Origin: Durusdinium trenchii
Taxonomy: Eukaryota; Sar; Dinophyceae; Suessiales; Symbiodiniaceae
NCBI GenBank assembly: GCA_963970005.1
Contig: CAXAMN010029094.1
Span: forward strand, 396,369-460,368
DNA: 64,000 nt
Direction: 5' to 3'
Part shown: one piece after another, positions 45,901 through 56,159 of the stretch
Numbering within the stretch: the first letter of the stretch is position 1
How the letters are laid out: every line of letters begins with the position of its first letter
Translations under genes and position numbers: made by a program
The notes under the pieces: generated by a model
The model's input: the letters and a program-made list of their open reading frames with translations, nothing else
Databases searched by the model: none
What the model was told of the DNA's origin: nothing

Positions 45901-48900
45901 CTTTGTAGTCTAGGCACTATGGTTTTGACGGACATTTTTCGTTCCAAGACCACGTGCTTCACGCTTTCGCTTGCGAAGACTCTTGGCAGATACAGCTGGC
46001 TGCTTTGGCTTTTTTCTGTAGGCAGGTTCTTCGTGCTTTCGGGCACTTTGCTTGCCATGTGCTCTCATCGCGCAAATGGAAAAAGAGAATACATTCTATA
46101 TCTTCAGCAACACATGTTCCCTTCTAACAATACGTTTTGACTTGGAAATGGACAGGTGCTCACATGAGATGCTTTCCTACCAAAAGGTTATCGTTTTTGT
46201 TATCGTTTTGTTATCGTTTTGGTCACTGACTATGTCCACAGAAATTTGGGCCTTAGTTGTGTTGCACACTGACCATGTCCCACAGCAATGAAAACAGCGC
46301 ACAACTTCACAAAGAATGCAATACATATCTCAGATCTCTATGCATTTTTCACTGGCGCTGCGATAAAGCTTCAACAAGCCACATGGGTCTCCATGTGTTT
46401 CCCCACAAAAGCGTACAAACGCTTTGAGATTGCCTTTAGCATCAGTCCCTCCACTCGCAGCTGGTACAGCTGCAAACATCGCCACCGTACTGCAACAGCT
46501 TGGCACGTTCCAAAGTGGAACGTTTTCTCCAAACAGCCAAAGCTCCAGGCACGGATTGAAAAACCTCATATGACCTGCAAGAGAGGCCAAAAGTCAAGGA
46601 AGCTCGAATGCACGAGTAGCATAGTCCACCGCGAGGCTTTGTGTCTCCGTGGCCTTCCAGCTCCTGCACTGGCAGTGAAATCAGAAGAAAGTTCTGGCTT
46701 CCAAGCACCTCCTTCCCTCCTTCGTGACATCAGCTTTGGCTTTCTCGACCAAAGTGTGCGTGGCAACAAGCTCCTGCACTGGCAGTGAAGCTCAAAAAGT
46801 TCTCACCTACAAGGACCTGGATCTACAAACCCTCCTTGGTGACATCGGCTTTGGCTTCCCCAACCAAAGTGTCAGTGGCAACAGGCNNNNNNNNNNTGAC
46901 ATCGGCTTTGGCTTCCCCAACCAAAGTGTCAGTGGCAACAGGCTCCTGGACCAGCAGTGAGATCAGGAAAGCAGTTGTCACAAACATTTCATTTTCCTTC
47001 ATGACATCGGCTTTGCCTTCCCCAGCCAAAGTGTCAGTGGCGACAAGCCCCTGCACTGGCAGTGAAGCTCAAAAAGTTCTCACCTACAAGGAGCTGGACC
47101 TACAAACCCGCCTTGGTGACATCGGCTTTGGCTTCCCCAACCAAAGTGTCAGTAGCAACAGGATCCTGCACCGGCAGTAACACCAAACCAATTTTGTATT
47201 TACAAGCAGATCACCCTCCTTCGTAACATCGGCTTTAGCTTTTCCCACCGCAGTGTCGCTGGAAGCTGGCTCCTGCACTGGCAATGGCAGTGACAAAGAG
47301 AGAGGCAACAAGTGGCGGAAGCACATGTCTCCTTTTCCTTCATGAACTTGGAAAGGCAGGAGGTGAAGCACCAGGAGTCGCCACAACTCAGCTGATGAAG
47401 CTTCTGCTTTAGACATGTCAAAGCCTTCAAATCTGCCCAGCTCACAAGCATGCTGCTTGCAAAGCAAGGCTCTATACAGCCACATGATGGGAAGCCCTCC
47501 TGGCTCCTTCCAAAGTAGTCCCATCATTGGCCTCGTGCCAAACATACTCAAACCAGTTTAATGAAAAAAGCCTCAACCTCCAGCCAAGTCACACATTGAC
47601 TTGTGTACACATGGTACTTCTTGGACCATGAAGCTGGCCGCATCTGAGCCAAGCAAGGCGCCCTTCGGTGCATCACTAGGCATGCAGCTGGCTCTTCTGG
47701 CGCTGCCATCACCACAAAAAAAAGAAACCTGTGAACCAAAATGCTTGCCAGCACTTTACACATTGATCCACGTTATCGTTTTTTTTTGCTCTTATCGTTT
47801 TTTCATGGTTTAAGCAAATCCTAGATACATGGGACCCACCTCCTATTCAAATCAAAGGCGCGGGGTTATTATACAATTCCATATATGCCTATATTGGGGT
47901 GGTTTCAGGGGTCAATGTTGATTTTTTCCCATTCATGGAGTGTCTGGGTATAGTTACTATCCTATGCTGCTCCACTTTACGTTCGCCGAAATCCACGGGT
48001 CGGCGAAATAGACCTCGGGTGTGGGGCTTCCGACGGTTTCAACGGACGGTCCCTGGTTCAGCCGGCGTCGCATGGCGTCGCCTCACTGAGAGACGGTGCT
48101 TTGAAAAGGGTGTCAGGACCATTCCCTGGGCCCAGTGGATGATGGGACCTGGTGTTCACCAGGCCATCGAATAGCCCTACACCGACTTCGTCGTACCTCC
48201 TCAGGTTCGGTATGACTCTGAACCCGAACATGGCACCCGGGCCCCCAGTCCCACCATCGAAACGAAGGTACGACTGGAGGACTAGGGTAGTGATGGGACG
48301 AAACCCGACGGCTCTGCCCAATGGGTCGGCCACGCAGCGAACCGACCGACCACCGAGCTCTACAGCTCGCGCTCGCGCTCGCCTGCTGCTGCCGTTTGTC
48401 TCACTGGCCGAATCCTGGAGAATGCGCAGCACGAAGCTTCGCATTCGTTCGACCAGGACCATCCGACGTGTCCAGGCCCGGACTACCCCACACGGATTCT
48501 GGCTTCCAAACAGGGCACCCCGATGCACTCCGCTTACGGATGGTCCAGGTTTGTTCTGATTTGTTGTTTGCAGATCGAACGGGGTGCTGCCACTTGACTT
48601 CCAACTTCCAAGGCCTCCTGGGCCATCCTCACTGCCATCGCCCGTGTCCCGCCGCTTTCCTCGGCCCGCCTGGTGAGAGGCAGCACAGCCCTCGTCCGCC
48701 TCTGGCCGGCGCTCGGAGTTCACCTCGGAGTTACAAAGACATGGAGAAATCTCTATCAGCGAAGCATATATAGCTTCTTGTTACTACTTCTACTAGTAAG
48801 GCACTTGTTACTAGAAGCGATGCACTTGTTCCTAGACAAAGAGCAACTGCTTGGCATGTTGGCACACCTTGTGGTTCAACCCACAAAGGACATCTCAGGC

Positions 48901-51900
48901 CTCGTGGGTCCGACCGAAAAACGAGGGCAGGGCAGCCAAACAAATAAACAGCAACATGCAGGACCAAGCACGAAGCAGGACCAAGCAGAAGTCCTCGTCA
49001 GCTGCACCAGGGGTTTTCAGGTTTGTCCGGGTCCGACTGTCCGTCCATCCTTCAGCTTGCTTTTTTGGGATCAACCAGCCGAGGCATGAACGTTATGGTC
49101 AAGAGAATGTTTATTTTCCTGGATCTTCAAAAGATGTTGTTTTGGCATAGGCCCAAGTCGGGGGGGTATGATAGTCAGCGACCAAACCAGGAACACGCGG
49201 ATGTTTTCTGAAACCAGTGTCCATGAGTCTTCCAAAGCTTTGACCCTTCGATTTTGGCCCCGCACGTGCTCACGCATCTTCTTCCGCTTTTGCTGGCACG
49301 ACCCAACACGCCGTAGGTTTCCGGCGGCCACGTGTCTGTTCTTTTTTCATGGTCGAAGATTGACACTCGGAGCTCGGTCATGACATGCCCTTGTTTGTCT
49401 TGTGAGGAACATGAACCCTGGCCATGAACAGAGCATTTTAGGGGACCTTGGCGTTGACATCGTTGTCGCTTGAGGACCCTGCCAAGGCAAACATGGAAGC
49501 TCGGAGTGTGCCCTACATCTCTCTGGGCTTGTGAATCAAAGTCAACTTGACATTGAATGACGCCACAAGGCTTGGCCAATCGCTGACTCTGCCAGTTGAT
49601 CTTTGGGTGGTTACCTGCTTTATAGATGTTGGGACTATCAAATCTAATGTCCTGGAGATTCTTTCTGCGAGAAACATCTAAAGTGGTTCCGCTTTTCAGT
49701 GGCATGTGGTGTGCATTTGTTCTTTTTAACACCAGTGATTCACTCTTTCACTTGGATTCCACCACCTCGAAACACTGTTCTATGACTTATTTTTGGATTT
49801 GCGGCTTGCCTTTATGTGTTATTGTAAGTTTTGCGGGTAAAGTTTCTAGATTGCTCAATATATGATATAATTTCCCAAACGCTCGCTAAATCTTAGGAAT
49901 TTCTATATATAGTGGCTTTTTTGAGTTTTAGCCTTCTTAGGAGTTTGCAGTAGAAAGCCAGCTTTGAGAGCAACAGACTAAATCTACATCAAACTACAAA
50001 GTCCACAAACACGTTCCTGGGAACATTTTCCTGGGGAATGAATCTCCAAGGTGGTCTTTTGTGTACCACCGAGCCTACCAATCTCTTCTAGAGACCTTAC
50101 ACGATCCAAATCTCCATATGCTCCACTGACTCTCCACAAAACCAAGAGAGGTTGAGAGACCTGAACTAGGACCCTGGTCTGTGGTACATATGGGATGGGC
50201 TATAAGGCTGTTCAACCTCTCTTGGAATAGTACCATCATGAATTATGAACCTGTAGCGAACCATGCGTCACTTACCGTTGGTTCTGGACACAGTCAGAAA
50301 CGCTCGTTCTGGAAACGGGGGCACAACCACTCACACATGTTTCTTTGCAGAACACTCTACTCATGAGATCCGCTCAAAACCATTCAATATGTTCGTAAAA
50401 AGAAGTCTCAGTCAATCTCCCACTGGCTCCCCGCAGTGAACAAATAACGGCAGAATGCCCACCTCCAGGCTTCGCAAGTGCCATTCCTGGAGCATTCAAC
50501 CGAACTGGAATCGAAGAGAAAAAACAGATCGGGATCCGACATGGGTGTGTTAATATTACAGACAACAATTGTAATCTATTTTCCTTCCTCTTTTCCTCTT
50601 CGTCTTTCTCATCTTCTTCTTCTTCTTCCAGGGCGTCGCCTGGGAGGTCTCCCTATGTTCATACACCTACCACTGGCCACTGGCGATTGGAACCTTCGGA
50701 GGCCGGGCCCGACCGTGGGCAAATCCCCCAGATCGGGCCCAGGACCGGGGCTTCATGAGTGACTTAAGCCTGACCAAGAGAGGTTGAGAGAGGTGCGTCT
50801 CAGGGTTCAAGCTCTGGGATGCTTGTTCCCCTGACTCTCCAAACATGAACCAATGAAGCCTGGAGGGAGATGTTTTAGACGGTTTTGCGAAAGCCAACAT
50901 GAGACGCTTGATGAAGGGCCGGTCGGGCGCCCCAGGGCCGTGCCCGCGGGCCTCGAGGTAATCTTTGTTCACCTGCCACGTTGTCAGCGGAGTTTGGAGC
51001 TGAAGTGTTGACCCCCAAATGTTGTAATTATGCGTTATCGTCTTGATTGCGGTGATATGTTCATTTGGGGTATAAATTCAAACCATTCACCATATTCTGC
51101 AAACCCCCAACTTGCCCAGTTGTTCAATCACCTTTGACTTGCCCAACCCTGCGAAAACGGGCAACCAAATGCACCAAGTGAACAGACTCATGGTGGAGCC
51201 AGCCAACAAAAGGAGGAAACCAAATTCGGTCGATTCTGGGTATGTGACTGGGTTTCTTCAGCTCATTTCCTCACTTAGGAAACAACATGAAACCTGACTC
51301 AGCAGTCTTACCCATAGGTGATCTTTTTGCTGGCTGTCTTGCTTTTTTTTGGCACCACATCCCACGCCTTCCTCCTTCCCTGCGCCATCGGCGCCGTTCG
51401 GATCTTCCGGAAACGAAACCGAGCGAAACGGTTCGAGCGAAACCGCCGGAGACGGATCGAAACGGTTCGGTCGACCGATGGCAGATCGAGTTTCGAGGAT
51501 CGGAGCCAGTCGAAGAACCGATGAGGCAAATGCCCAAAAAAGGCAGGTGCTTCCTACAATACCCCCCTTTGGACTAGCTAGAGCACACCCATGACCACCC
51601 ATGATCACCCATGATCACCATAAGCCCGGCAACGGCTGGGCATGGGAAGCTTCCGATGCACCACCAGTGGAGAGCACCTCGTGCCAAATATCGGACTTGT
51701 GCTGCTTCTCCTGCCAGGATTGGGCACAATTATATTTCTTTTGAGAAGGATGTTCCACCTTTGACCAATTGTGGTGGTTTAGCAACCCAAATTGTTGAGG
51801 AAGAGATGAGAGAAACGGAGAACACCACCAGTCTTTGATGGTGTGGCCAGGTGGGTAACATCAAACCAACAGACGAGCAGACTGGCACAGGCACCGCACC

Positions 51901-53821
51901 TGGGGTAATTTCATCCAAACAAGTGGAATTTCTGGCGGGAACCATGGCATATTAATTACCCCGAGCATCCACAAGCATCCACGAGCATCTAGGACAAAAT
52001 CAACTTGATTGAACCTGACATTGAGGATTGGCAGGATCTTCCAAAACTCCCGGAAAAGATGATCGTCCCGCTGACTGTTCCTCCGAACTGCGCTCAACAA
52101 AAGCATCTGATTTATTAGCCTAGCATCTCAATCGCAGGGCGTTTAATCCGAATCGCAGTATGTGCATGTACAGCCATACTTGGATTTGCTTGAGAAGCCG
52201 GAAAACAAACATATTCGCGAGAAAGGGATTTACCCAATTCATCCCAATTCGGGAACATAAACAATTATCTTAAGCAAAACCAGGGATGCTTAGTCGCCAC
52301 GCAAGTGAATCGATCTCCTCGGCGTCCAGCAAGTAGGTCTCCAGATCCTCGTCATCAACATCGCTGAGGGACTCACAATGGCCTGGCGAAGCGTGACGAA
52401 TGGGTGCAGACCATGCCCAGTGGATCCCGGTTCCTACATGAGCGGTGTAGTCTAGTCTTTAGTAAAGTTAACTCTTGTAATGTACTATATATTAATTACA
52501 CTTTCATTATTTTCAACGTTACAACAGTATTGTAGCGAATCGTGTTTGCGTTGTGTTTCATTTAACCTTGTGGTGATGGTGGTGCTTCAATAGACTTGCA
52601 AGTGGACTAGATGGGTGTGATCAGTGAAGGCACCCCCCCTATCTCATTCCCCCAACTGACATTAATGTTGAACTGAACAAGAAACAATTTATGTGGCTGA
52701 CTCGACTACTAGTCTAGGCGCTTTATGTGGCCTATGTTTCGTTCGTCTAGTCTGGCTGCAAAACAAACTGCCTGGCACTTACTCCGCTTCAATGTTCGTT
52801 TTGGCTTTCTTCGTGTTCCTTTTTTGGTTTCTGGATGGTTTTTGCTCCCTCCCTAGCTAGGCGTCTTGGAAGGTGTCCAGTTCAGTCCCCTGGTGCCGCA
52901 GGCGTCTGGAGCAGTTTTTCGTGGCGAAGTGTCATTGCTTGTTTTGTGTTTCTTAATGTTTTTTTTGGTGGTTGGTTGACTTAGCTTGGCTTGACAAAGA
53001 CTGGACGGTATAGACTTATAAACAGTATAAACCCACTGAAATGCCGACAAGTGCCGGAACAATCCACCGTGGACGCCGTCCTCCGCCGTACAGGCCGGAC
53101 CCCTGAGCTCAATCAACACCGGACTTGCTCAGGCCGGCCTGCATCTTCGCCCTTCTTCTTGGACTCCTCTCGCGCCTCAAAACGCAATAGTCAAGACATA
53201 TAGACACTAGAAACACAAAATCCACCTTCTCCATCCTTCTCCAGTTGTCAGTGCTCTGTTTCGTTCGTTTTCTCGCCGCCTGGGAAACACCTAGTGACTG
53301 AAACAGCCGAAGCGATCGACTGTCGCTGTGACTGAGTGACCTAATTAGTTGGCACTGGTGTAAACGACATCAGCAATTCAATCCGTGCATGATCTGGTAC
53401 TTGCATGGGTTTCTGGGCGATTCGATTCACCCACGCATTGCCGAGGCTAAGAGAAGAACACCTTTTGGACCAGGTCGGCTTTGCTTCTGGAGACGTTGAA
53501 GGCCTAGTGTTCCAACAGTCTTGTGACACCTGGTGTTGTTGCGGGTAGGCTTTCAACCGGCTTCATCTGACTCCCTCAATTTGCTTGGAAACACGGTCCA
53601 TGCTTTTCCACCTGTGCAATGTTTCATTCGTGGGAAAGCCATGGAAAACCAAACCACCAAAAGGGCTAAAGGATATCCACTTACTGGATCGGTCTGTGTG
53701 GTGGGTGGTCCTTGCCAGAGGACGTGGTGCTCGTTTCGGCGTGGTTTGCTCCCCCTGGTGTTCGTTGCCGGCCTCAGGTTCCTCAGCGAAGTCAGGCTTC
53801 CCCTCCGTGAGCTTCTCCAGC
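39902..53821 (-). CDS. Gene B: intron-rich host gene carrying the DNA transposon in an intron (manual exon model)
   Basis: Function not recognised. Candidate exons: 53711-53821 (LEKLTEGKPDFAEEPEAGNE; acceptor TTTAG/G, donor GA), 51312-51403 (donor GTAAGA, frame unresolved), 50889-50972 (VNKDYLEARGHGPGAPDRPF), 48594-48669 (RAEESGGTRAMAVRMAQEAL), 48354-48498 (MVLVERMRSFVLRILQ within), 47981-48081 (DAMRRRLNQGPSVETVGSPT, donor GTAAAG), 43016-43081 (AGAHQQSPQDLRLQLHPVPG), 42780-42890 (RGRWDRNMQSLESFSGEPRD), possibly 42506-42536, and 39902-39971 (AVVATVRGMVVLYSLEPEKR, stop TAG). Phase matches from 48669 through 42780. The 47980-43082 intron contains the whole 43570-47948 transposon. The 5' end, the exons between 53.7 and 48.7 kb and those between 42.5 and 40 kb are incomplete. 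More than one gene could be involved upstream of 48.7 kb. Confidence 0.5.
42613..42679. repeat. 67-bp near-perfect hairpin
   Basis: TGGGTTGAGAGTAGATGGCA and on is mirrored by its reverse complement after a loop of about 6 nt, with one or two mismatches near the loop. It lies about 100 bp from the gene B exon at 42780-42890, on its intron side. It may be a tiny fold-back element. Confidence 0.8.
43708..45759 (-). CDS. DDE-like transposase of the 4.38-kb transposon (family not recognised)
   Basis: 683 codons from a TTG; the first ATG is at codon 8 (45738). Residues ~100-200 are basic (ASASRRKWEASKKGGAPSK) and could bind DNA. A CxxC pair (RRTDVCTHCETYW, C207/C210) with a later cluster (CGCN, ~278-281) suggests a zinc site. 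The core has acidic positions typical of an RNase H-fold transposase: CLLCFDWKEKI (D339), LFYDCGPHYRSG (D429) and FFGEQHGKNILDGAFGTI (E461, H463, D469). The order Asp, then Asp-x-Gly, then His-Gly-Lys followed by Asp-Gly resembles uncharacterised transposase-like proteins in other eukaryotes; that is from memory. The C terminus is a polyserine tail coded by a GAA/GAG-rich tract on the plus strand. No intron is needed inside the ORF; upstream exons are possible. Confidence 0.75.
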   Translation of the reverse strand: MHRVADKMEKSVPGLKQSLLKDEPVVDNLLLRSLGQLRTQATSEGFQSIAITALDYRMSHEGAWSREFVQSQGYSIGKRAWRPMKLEGAQASASRRKWEASKKGGAPSKITKDVLEVTKQILDCNSKPGSKVAHVHQHASGARSSAKRRGSRENEVMVESQSLLKTPARMWEENPQLRTKMRRSKFYEVLKNHFAEYRPGQRRTDVCTHCETYWQKLIPRFRKAWNEVREKLTAVYPGYFKHFDTERVHETACEEANHALAYVSSHSAQHRAERMACGCNLLQLYSFTEAPPEVLLRGHRDLLRSYEWHMTSANRQKQNFDRLVEKGELPVKDCLLCFDWKEKIRLPVGPSESSDYWHMQQRYAIAVYGCVVYRHEPSSTARAPKIRHDYYINLTDIREQTAEAANNMLDSILSGARLGTEGCLHLFYDCGPHYRSGPNVHHYLQLSQARKQQIFVHFFGEQHGKNILDGAFGTIATWLRQVSLAEEVLNLSQLVCALQKGASGAMKSNPQGPRWFFKAIDYGEFKKNEQATVTSSDFKITKTYALAIKPGRNNPLLYNLVYSDCAMQNPSCFYNIVTERTETLERWKRAYMEGPRSWELEPPDPGDETILCKKFKAQKHKESRLFKPVKTFHDKAMARARKAAKDKVRVRLEQRLQTLKGEECEHETSSSSSSSSSSSVSSS
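46726..47290 (-). repeat. Tandem repeat array inside the transposon
   Basis: Six copies of a ~60-bp core (plus strand GACATCGGCTTTGGCTTCCC then CAACCAAAGTGTCAGTGGCA) starting at 46726, 46841, 46898, 47003, 47118 and 47225. Spacing is 105-115 bp except across the assembly gap. On the minus strand the core translates as PVQEPVATDTLVGEAKADV and is conserved at protein level, while the ~50 bp between cores vary and contain stops. The cores could be repeated exons of a second protein of the element, or simply a minisatellite. Confidence 0.75.
46887..46896. other. Assembly gap (10 N)
   Basis: The 47 bp before the gap (46840-46886) and the 47 bp after it (46897-46943) are identical. The gap therefore lies within the tandem array, and the true number of repeat units, and so the element length, is unknown. 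Confidence 0.95.
47084..47551 (-). CDS. Possible second coding region of the transposon
   Basis: A 155-codon open frame overlapping the repeat array. It includes the segment LPVQEPASSDTAVGKAKADV, matching the repeat-core peptide. Upstream it reads FDMSKAEASSAELWRLLVLH. No domain is recognised. The start is uncertain, and the frame may be one exon of a spliced gene. Confidence 0.35.
   Translation of the reverse strand: MSMFGTRPMMGLLWKEPGGLPIMWLYRALLCKQHACELGRFEGFDMSKAEASSAELWRLLVLHLLPFQVHEGKGDMCFRHLLPLSLSLPLPVQEPASSDTAVGKAKADVTKEGDLLVNTKLVWCYCRCRILLLLTLWLGKPKPMSPRRVCRSSSL
49175..49732 (-). CDS. Uncertain 185-codon ORF
   Basis: Open frame with segments such as QDIRFDSPNIYKAGNHPK and ELRVSIFDHEKRTDTWPPET. 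An alternative frame at 49175-49320 (RKKMREHVRGQNRRVKALED) looks like a coiled-coil exon with a possible GTGAGC donor, and could belong to gene B. I cannot decide between them. Confidence 0.25.
   Translation of the reverse strand: MLKRTNAHHMPLKSGTTLDVSRRKNLQDIRFDSPNIYKAGNHPKINWQSQRLAKPCGVIQCQVDFDSQAQRDVGHTPSFHVCLGRVLKRQRCQRQGPLKCSVHGQGSCSSQDKQGHVMTELRVSIFDHEKRTDTWPPETYGVLGRASKSGRRCVSTCGAKIEGSKLWKTHGHWFQKTSACSWFGR
50142..50225. mobile_element. Second MITE family, copy 3 (diverged)
   Basis: 84 bp with ends CCAAGAGAGGTTGAG and TTCAACCTCTCTTGG, and AA outside both ends. The interior GGACCCTGGTCTGTGGTACA is a diverged form of the other copies. Confidence 0.7.
50774..50792. mobile_element. Solo terminal repeat of the second MITE family
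   Basis: CCAAGAGAGGTTGAGAG only; no partner end was found nearby. A similar solo right end (AGGGTTCTTCAACCTCTGTT) lies at 55550-55571. Confidence 0.5.
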
Positions 53822-54037
53822 CTAAACGCAGTGGTGAGAGAAAGGCAGGCGCACAAGCCCCAGCTTGGCCTAGCCCCTTTGCAAGTTGTCCTTTAGGGAG
53901 ACCAAACTGGAAACTTGTTGGTTGATAACGGCTCGTTTTCACAGGGGGAACAGCATGAGTTAGTGCCCGCAGCCGCTGGGTTTAGAGGAGCTAATGATTA
54001 CTGAGCCTCAGCAGCTTCCAGATATGTATGAGACCTG

Positions 54038-54112
54038 ATATTATATGCCTACATTGACCCCCTCAAACCACCCCAACTGATGGGCATATATACCATACAT
54101 GGAGCGTCTGGG
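54038..54112. mobile_element. MITE fragment, right end only
   Basis: Contains the family interior (ATATGCCTACATTGACCCCC) and the right end CCATACATGGAGCGTCTGGG. The left terminal repeat is missing, so this is a truncated copy. Confidence 0.7.
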
Positions 54113-55937
54113 TACTGTATGAACCCATGGGGTCGAACTATTTTCAGGAATTGAAATCATTGGACATGAGGGACACTGATTTTTCTGACATGAAAGCCAG
54201 GAGGGGAAATCGCACCGAGGAAGCATACTTTCTTTCAGGGAAATGTATGGAAGGGGCGGGGGACATTATAATCATCATATCATGAAACATACAACTTCCA
54301 AGTAAACAAATGTATACAATGATAGTTTTCCCGGGAATAACATCTGGAGACCAGGAAATGCATATTGAGAGGGAGGGGTACACCCCCTTGAATAATCTTG
54401 AATATACATTTATGCCGCCTGTTCATACAAGATCTCGAGAGGCATGAAGTGTAGCATAAATAACAACAACTTAGCCGCCGGCGGATGCGAGCACCGGCGA
54501 TCAAACACCCGACCTTAACCTTCACCGTACAAAACCCCTCCAGAAAAAGGTGTGACCACACGGATTTCGGTGAATGCCACATTCGCGCTTCCACAAAAAC
54601 AATACCCCGGACATGGAGTATGGATGACTCTCCCTCTCTGCTCCTTCCTGCCTGGCGTGGGCGACCGGGTCCTTCAAACCCTCCAGGATGGGCTTAATGC
54701 CGTGGTGCGACCTCGGCGCAGGACCCGTCCGGTAGCGCGGTGGAGCACGAATCCAGGGGACAAAAAAGACCTGGGGGGATGTTCACAATCATTCAGGACC
54801 ATCCCAGGGGAAGGTGGGGAAAAGAACCAGGGAACCACAAACTCCATAATCAGGACCATCATCACTTTTTCCTGTGTGGGCTTCTCTGGCTTCCACTCGA
54901 GGTGATTGTTGGATGGGGGAAGTTGAGGTTTTAGGTTCCATGCTGAATCACAGCTCATTGACTGCTTCCCGATTTGACCGCCCCACAACCCATTAACATG
55001 GTACTTGGGAGGACAATACAGCTACAAAAGTTCACATGCTGAAACGCCAATTTTTGTTATTGTAGACGACTGGATCTAAAGTTCTGAACCCATATATAGA
55101 GAGGACACCCGCATCTTTCTCCCCCCGCTGGCTACGACCGCAAGTAACGCCGCTCTGGTAGAGTCGTTCTATATATATATATATATATTATATCCCCACG
55201 CTGCTCCAGAGCGCCAATTTTAGATATGGAGCGCTGGTGGCGGGCTCCTCTATCCACCTCTACTAACTAGTAGCGTGCTGGAGGAGTCCAAGTTCTCTCA
55301 ACGCAATGACCGGACATTGGCCGCCTGCGGATTTGCGTGCGCTGGTGCGATCAACACGAGCGGGCGATTCGCGCTGCAATCGACTCGACTCGAGTGAGTG
55401 ACTCGACGTCACTGCGCAGGGGCTGACTTGACTGTATCTCAGCAAGAACCGTTTGTCGGCCTGAGATAAAGCAGCCATATAACCAAGTTTCGCAGAAAAG
55501 CGAAAGACGAAAAGCGAAAGACATAGCAGTTAACAGGGATAGTCGAACTAGGGTTCTTCAACCTCTGTTGGGTCACAGAACGGCCCCCCAGAACGGCCCC
55601 CGGTAACCGTCTCCTTTCGTTTCTGTCCGGAGCCCGGACCGGCGGGGCGGGGTGTCCGATCTGCTGATCGTCCCAGTGGCCATCAAGTGCGGTCCTGACG
55701 CCTATAGGCAGCTATAGCAGGAAAAGAAGAACAACATTTATAGAACAAATACTGGGTCACGTGCAGTTTGCTAAACAAGAATCAACGCCCAGCTCTCCAC
55801 AGGCTCTTGATGCAGCCCAGCGGCGCAATGTCACCAGCAATGCTCTGCACGTCAGCCTCTGATGGGGTTCGAGACGTGTACCTGACAATGCTGGCGCCAG
55901 GTGAAAAAAGGGTGTGCGCTACAGTAAAAACTCAATT

Positions 55938-56038
55938 CCCAGACGCTGGACACTCCATGGGACTGCCATATATGCTTACATTGACCCCTCAAACCATCCC
56001 AACTGATGGGCAAATATACCATGCATGGAGCGTCTGGG
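55938..56038. mobile_element. MITE of the CCCAGACGCTCC family
   Basis: 101 bp; left end CCCAGACGCTGG with a small insertion before ACTCCATGG, right end CATGGAGCGTCTGGG. ATT is duplicated at 55935-55937 and 56039-56041. The interior has the CCCCTCAAACCATCCC block. It lies about 120 bp downstream of the stop of gene E. Confidence 0.82.
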
Positions 56039-56159
56039 ATTGAATTTCCTTGCAAATGGAGTGGATCCGTCGCTCCCCAAGCCATCACCAAACAATGACT
56101 ATATAGGGACTTTTGTTCCATCCTCCCTCGCGTGGCTTTGTTCGACCCCAGCTCAAGAG

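Larger units (their letters stand above)
43570..47948 (-). mobile_element. 4.38-kb DNA transposon, probable autonomous partner of the MITE family
   Basis: The ends are CCCAGACACTCCATG at 43570 and its exact reverse complement at 47934-47948. TAT is repeated directly outside both ends (43567-43569 and 47949-47951). The right subterminal 70 bp (CCATATATGCCTATATTGGG and on) matches the MITE interiors. Inside lies a 683-codon DDE-like ORF close to the left end and read toward it, an array of degenerate 105-115-bp tandem repeats near the right end, and a 10-N assembly gap. Direct copies of GTTATCGTTTTTTT followed by GCTCTTATCG lie near both ends. The element appears to sit in an intron of host gene B. 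Three-base duplications occur in PIF/Harbinger, CACTA and a few other superfamilies, but the ORF does not read as any of these to me. Confidence 0.88.

Noticed and set aside
48152..48773. Overlapping plus-strand ORFs of 135 and 150 codons
   Set aside because: They are antisense to minus-strand exons 48354-48498 and 48594-48669; their Pro/Arg/Ser content reflects GC-rich antisense coding.
51318..51524. Plus-strand ORF with a hydrophobic start (FLLAVLLFFGTTSHAF) and an Arg-rich tail
   Set aside because: The opposite strand ends in a strong GTAAGA donor and fits the surrounding minus-strand gene. The hydrophobic stretch comes from a poly-T run.
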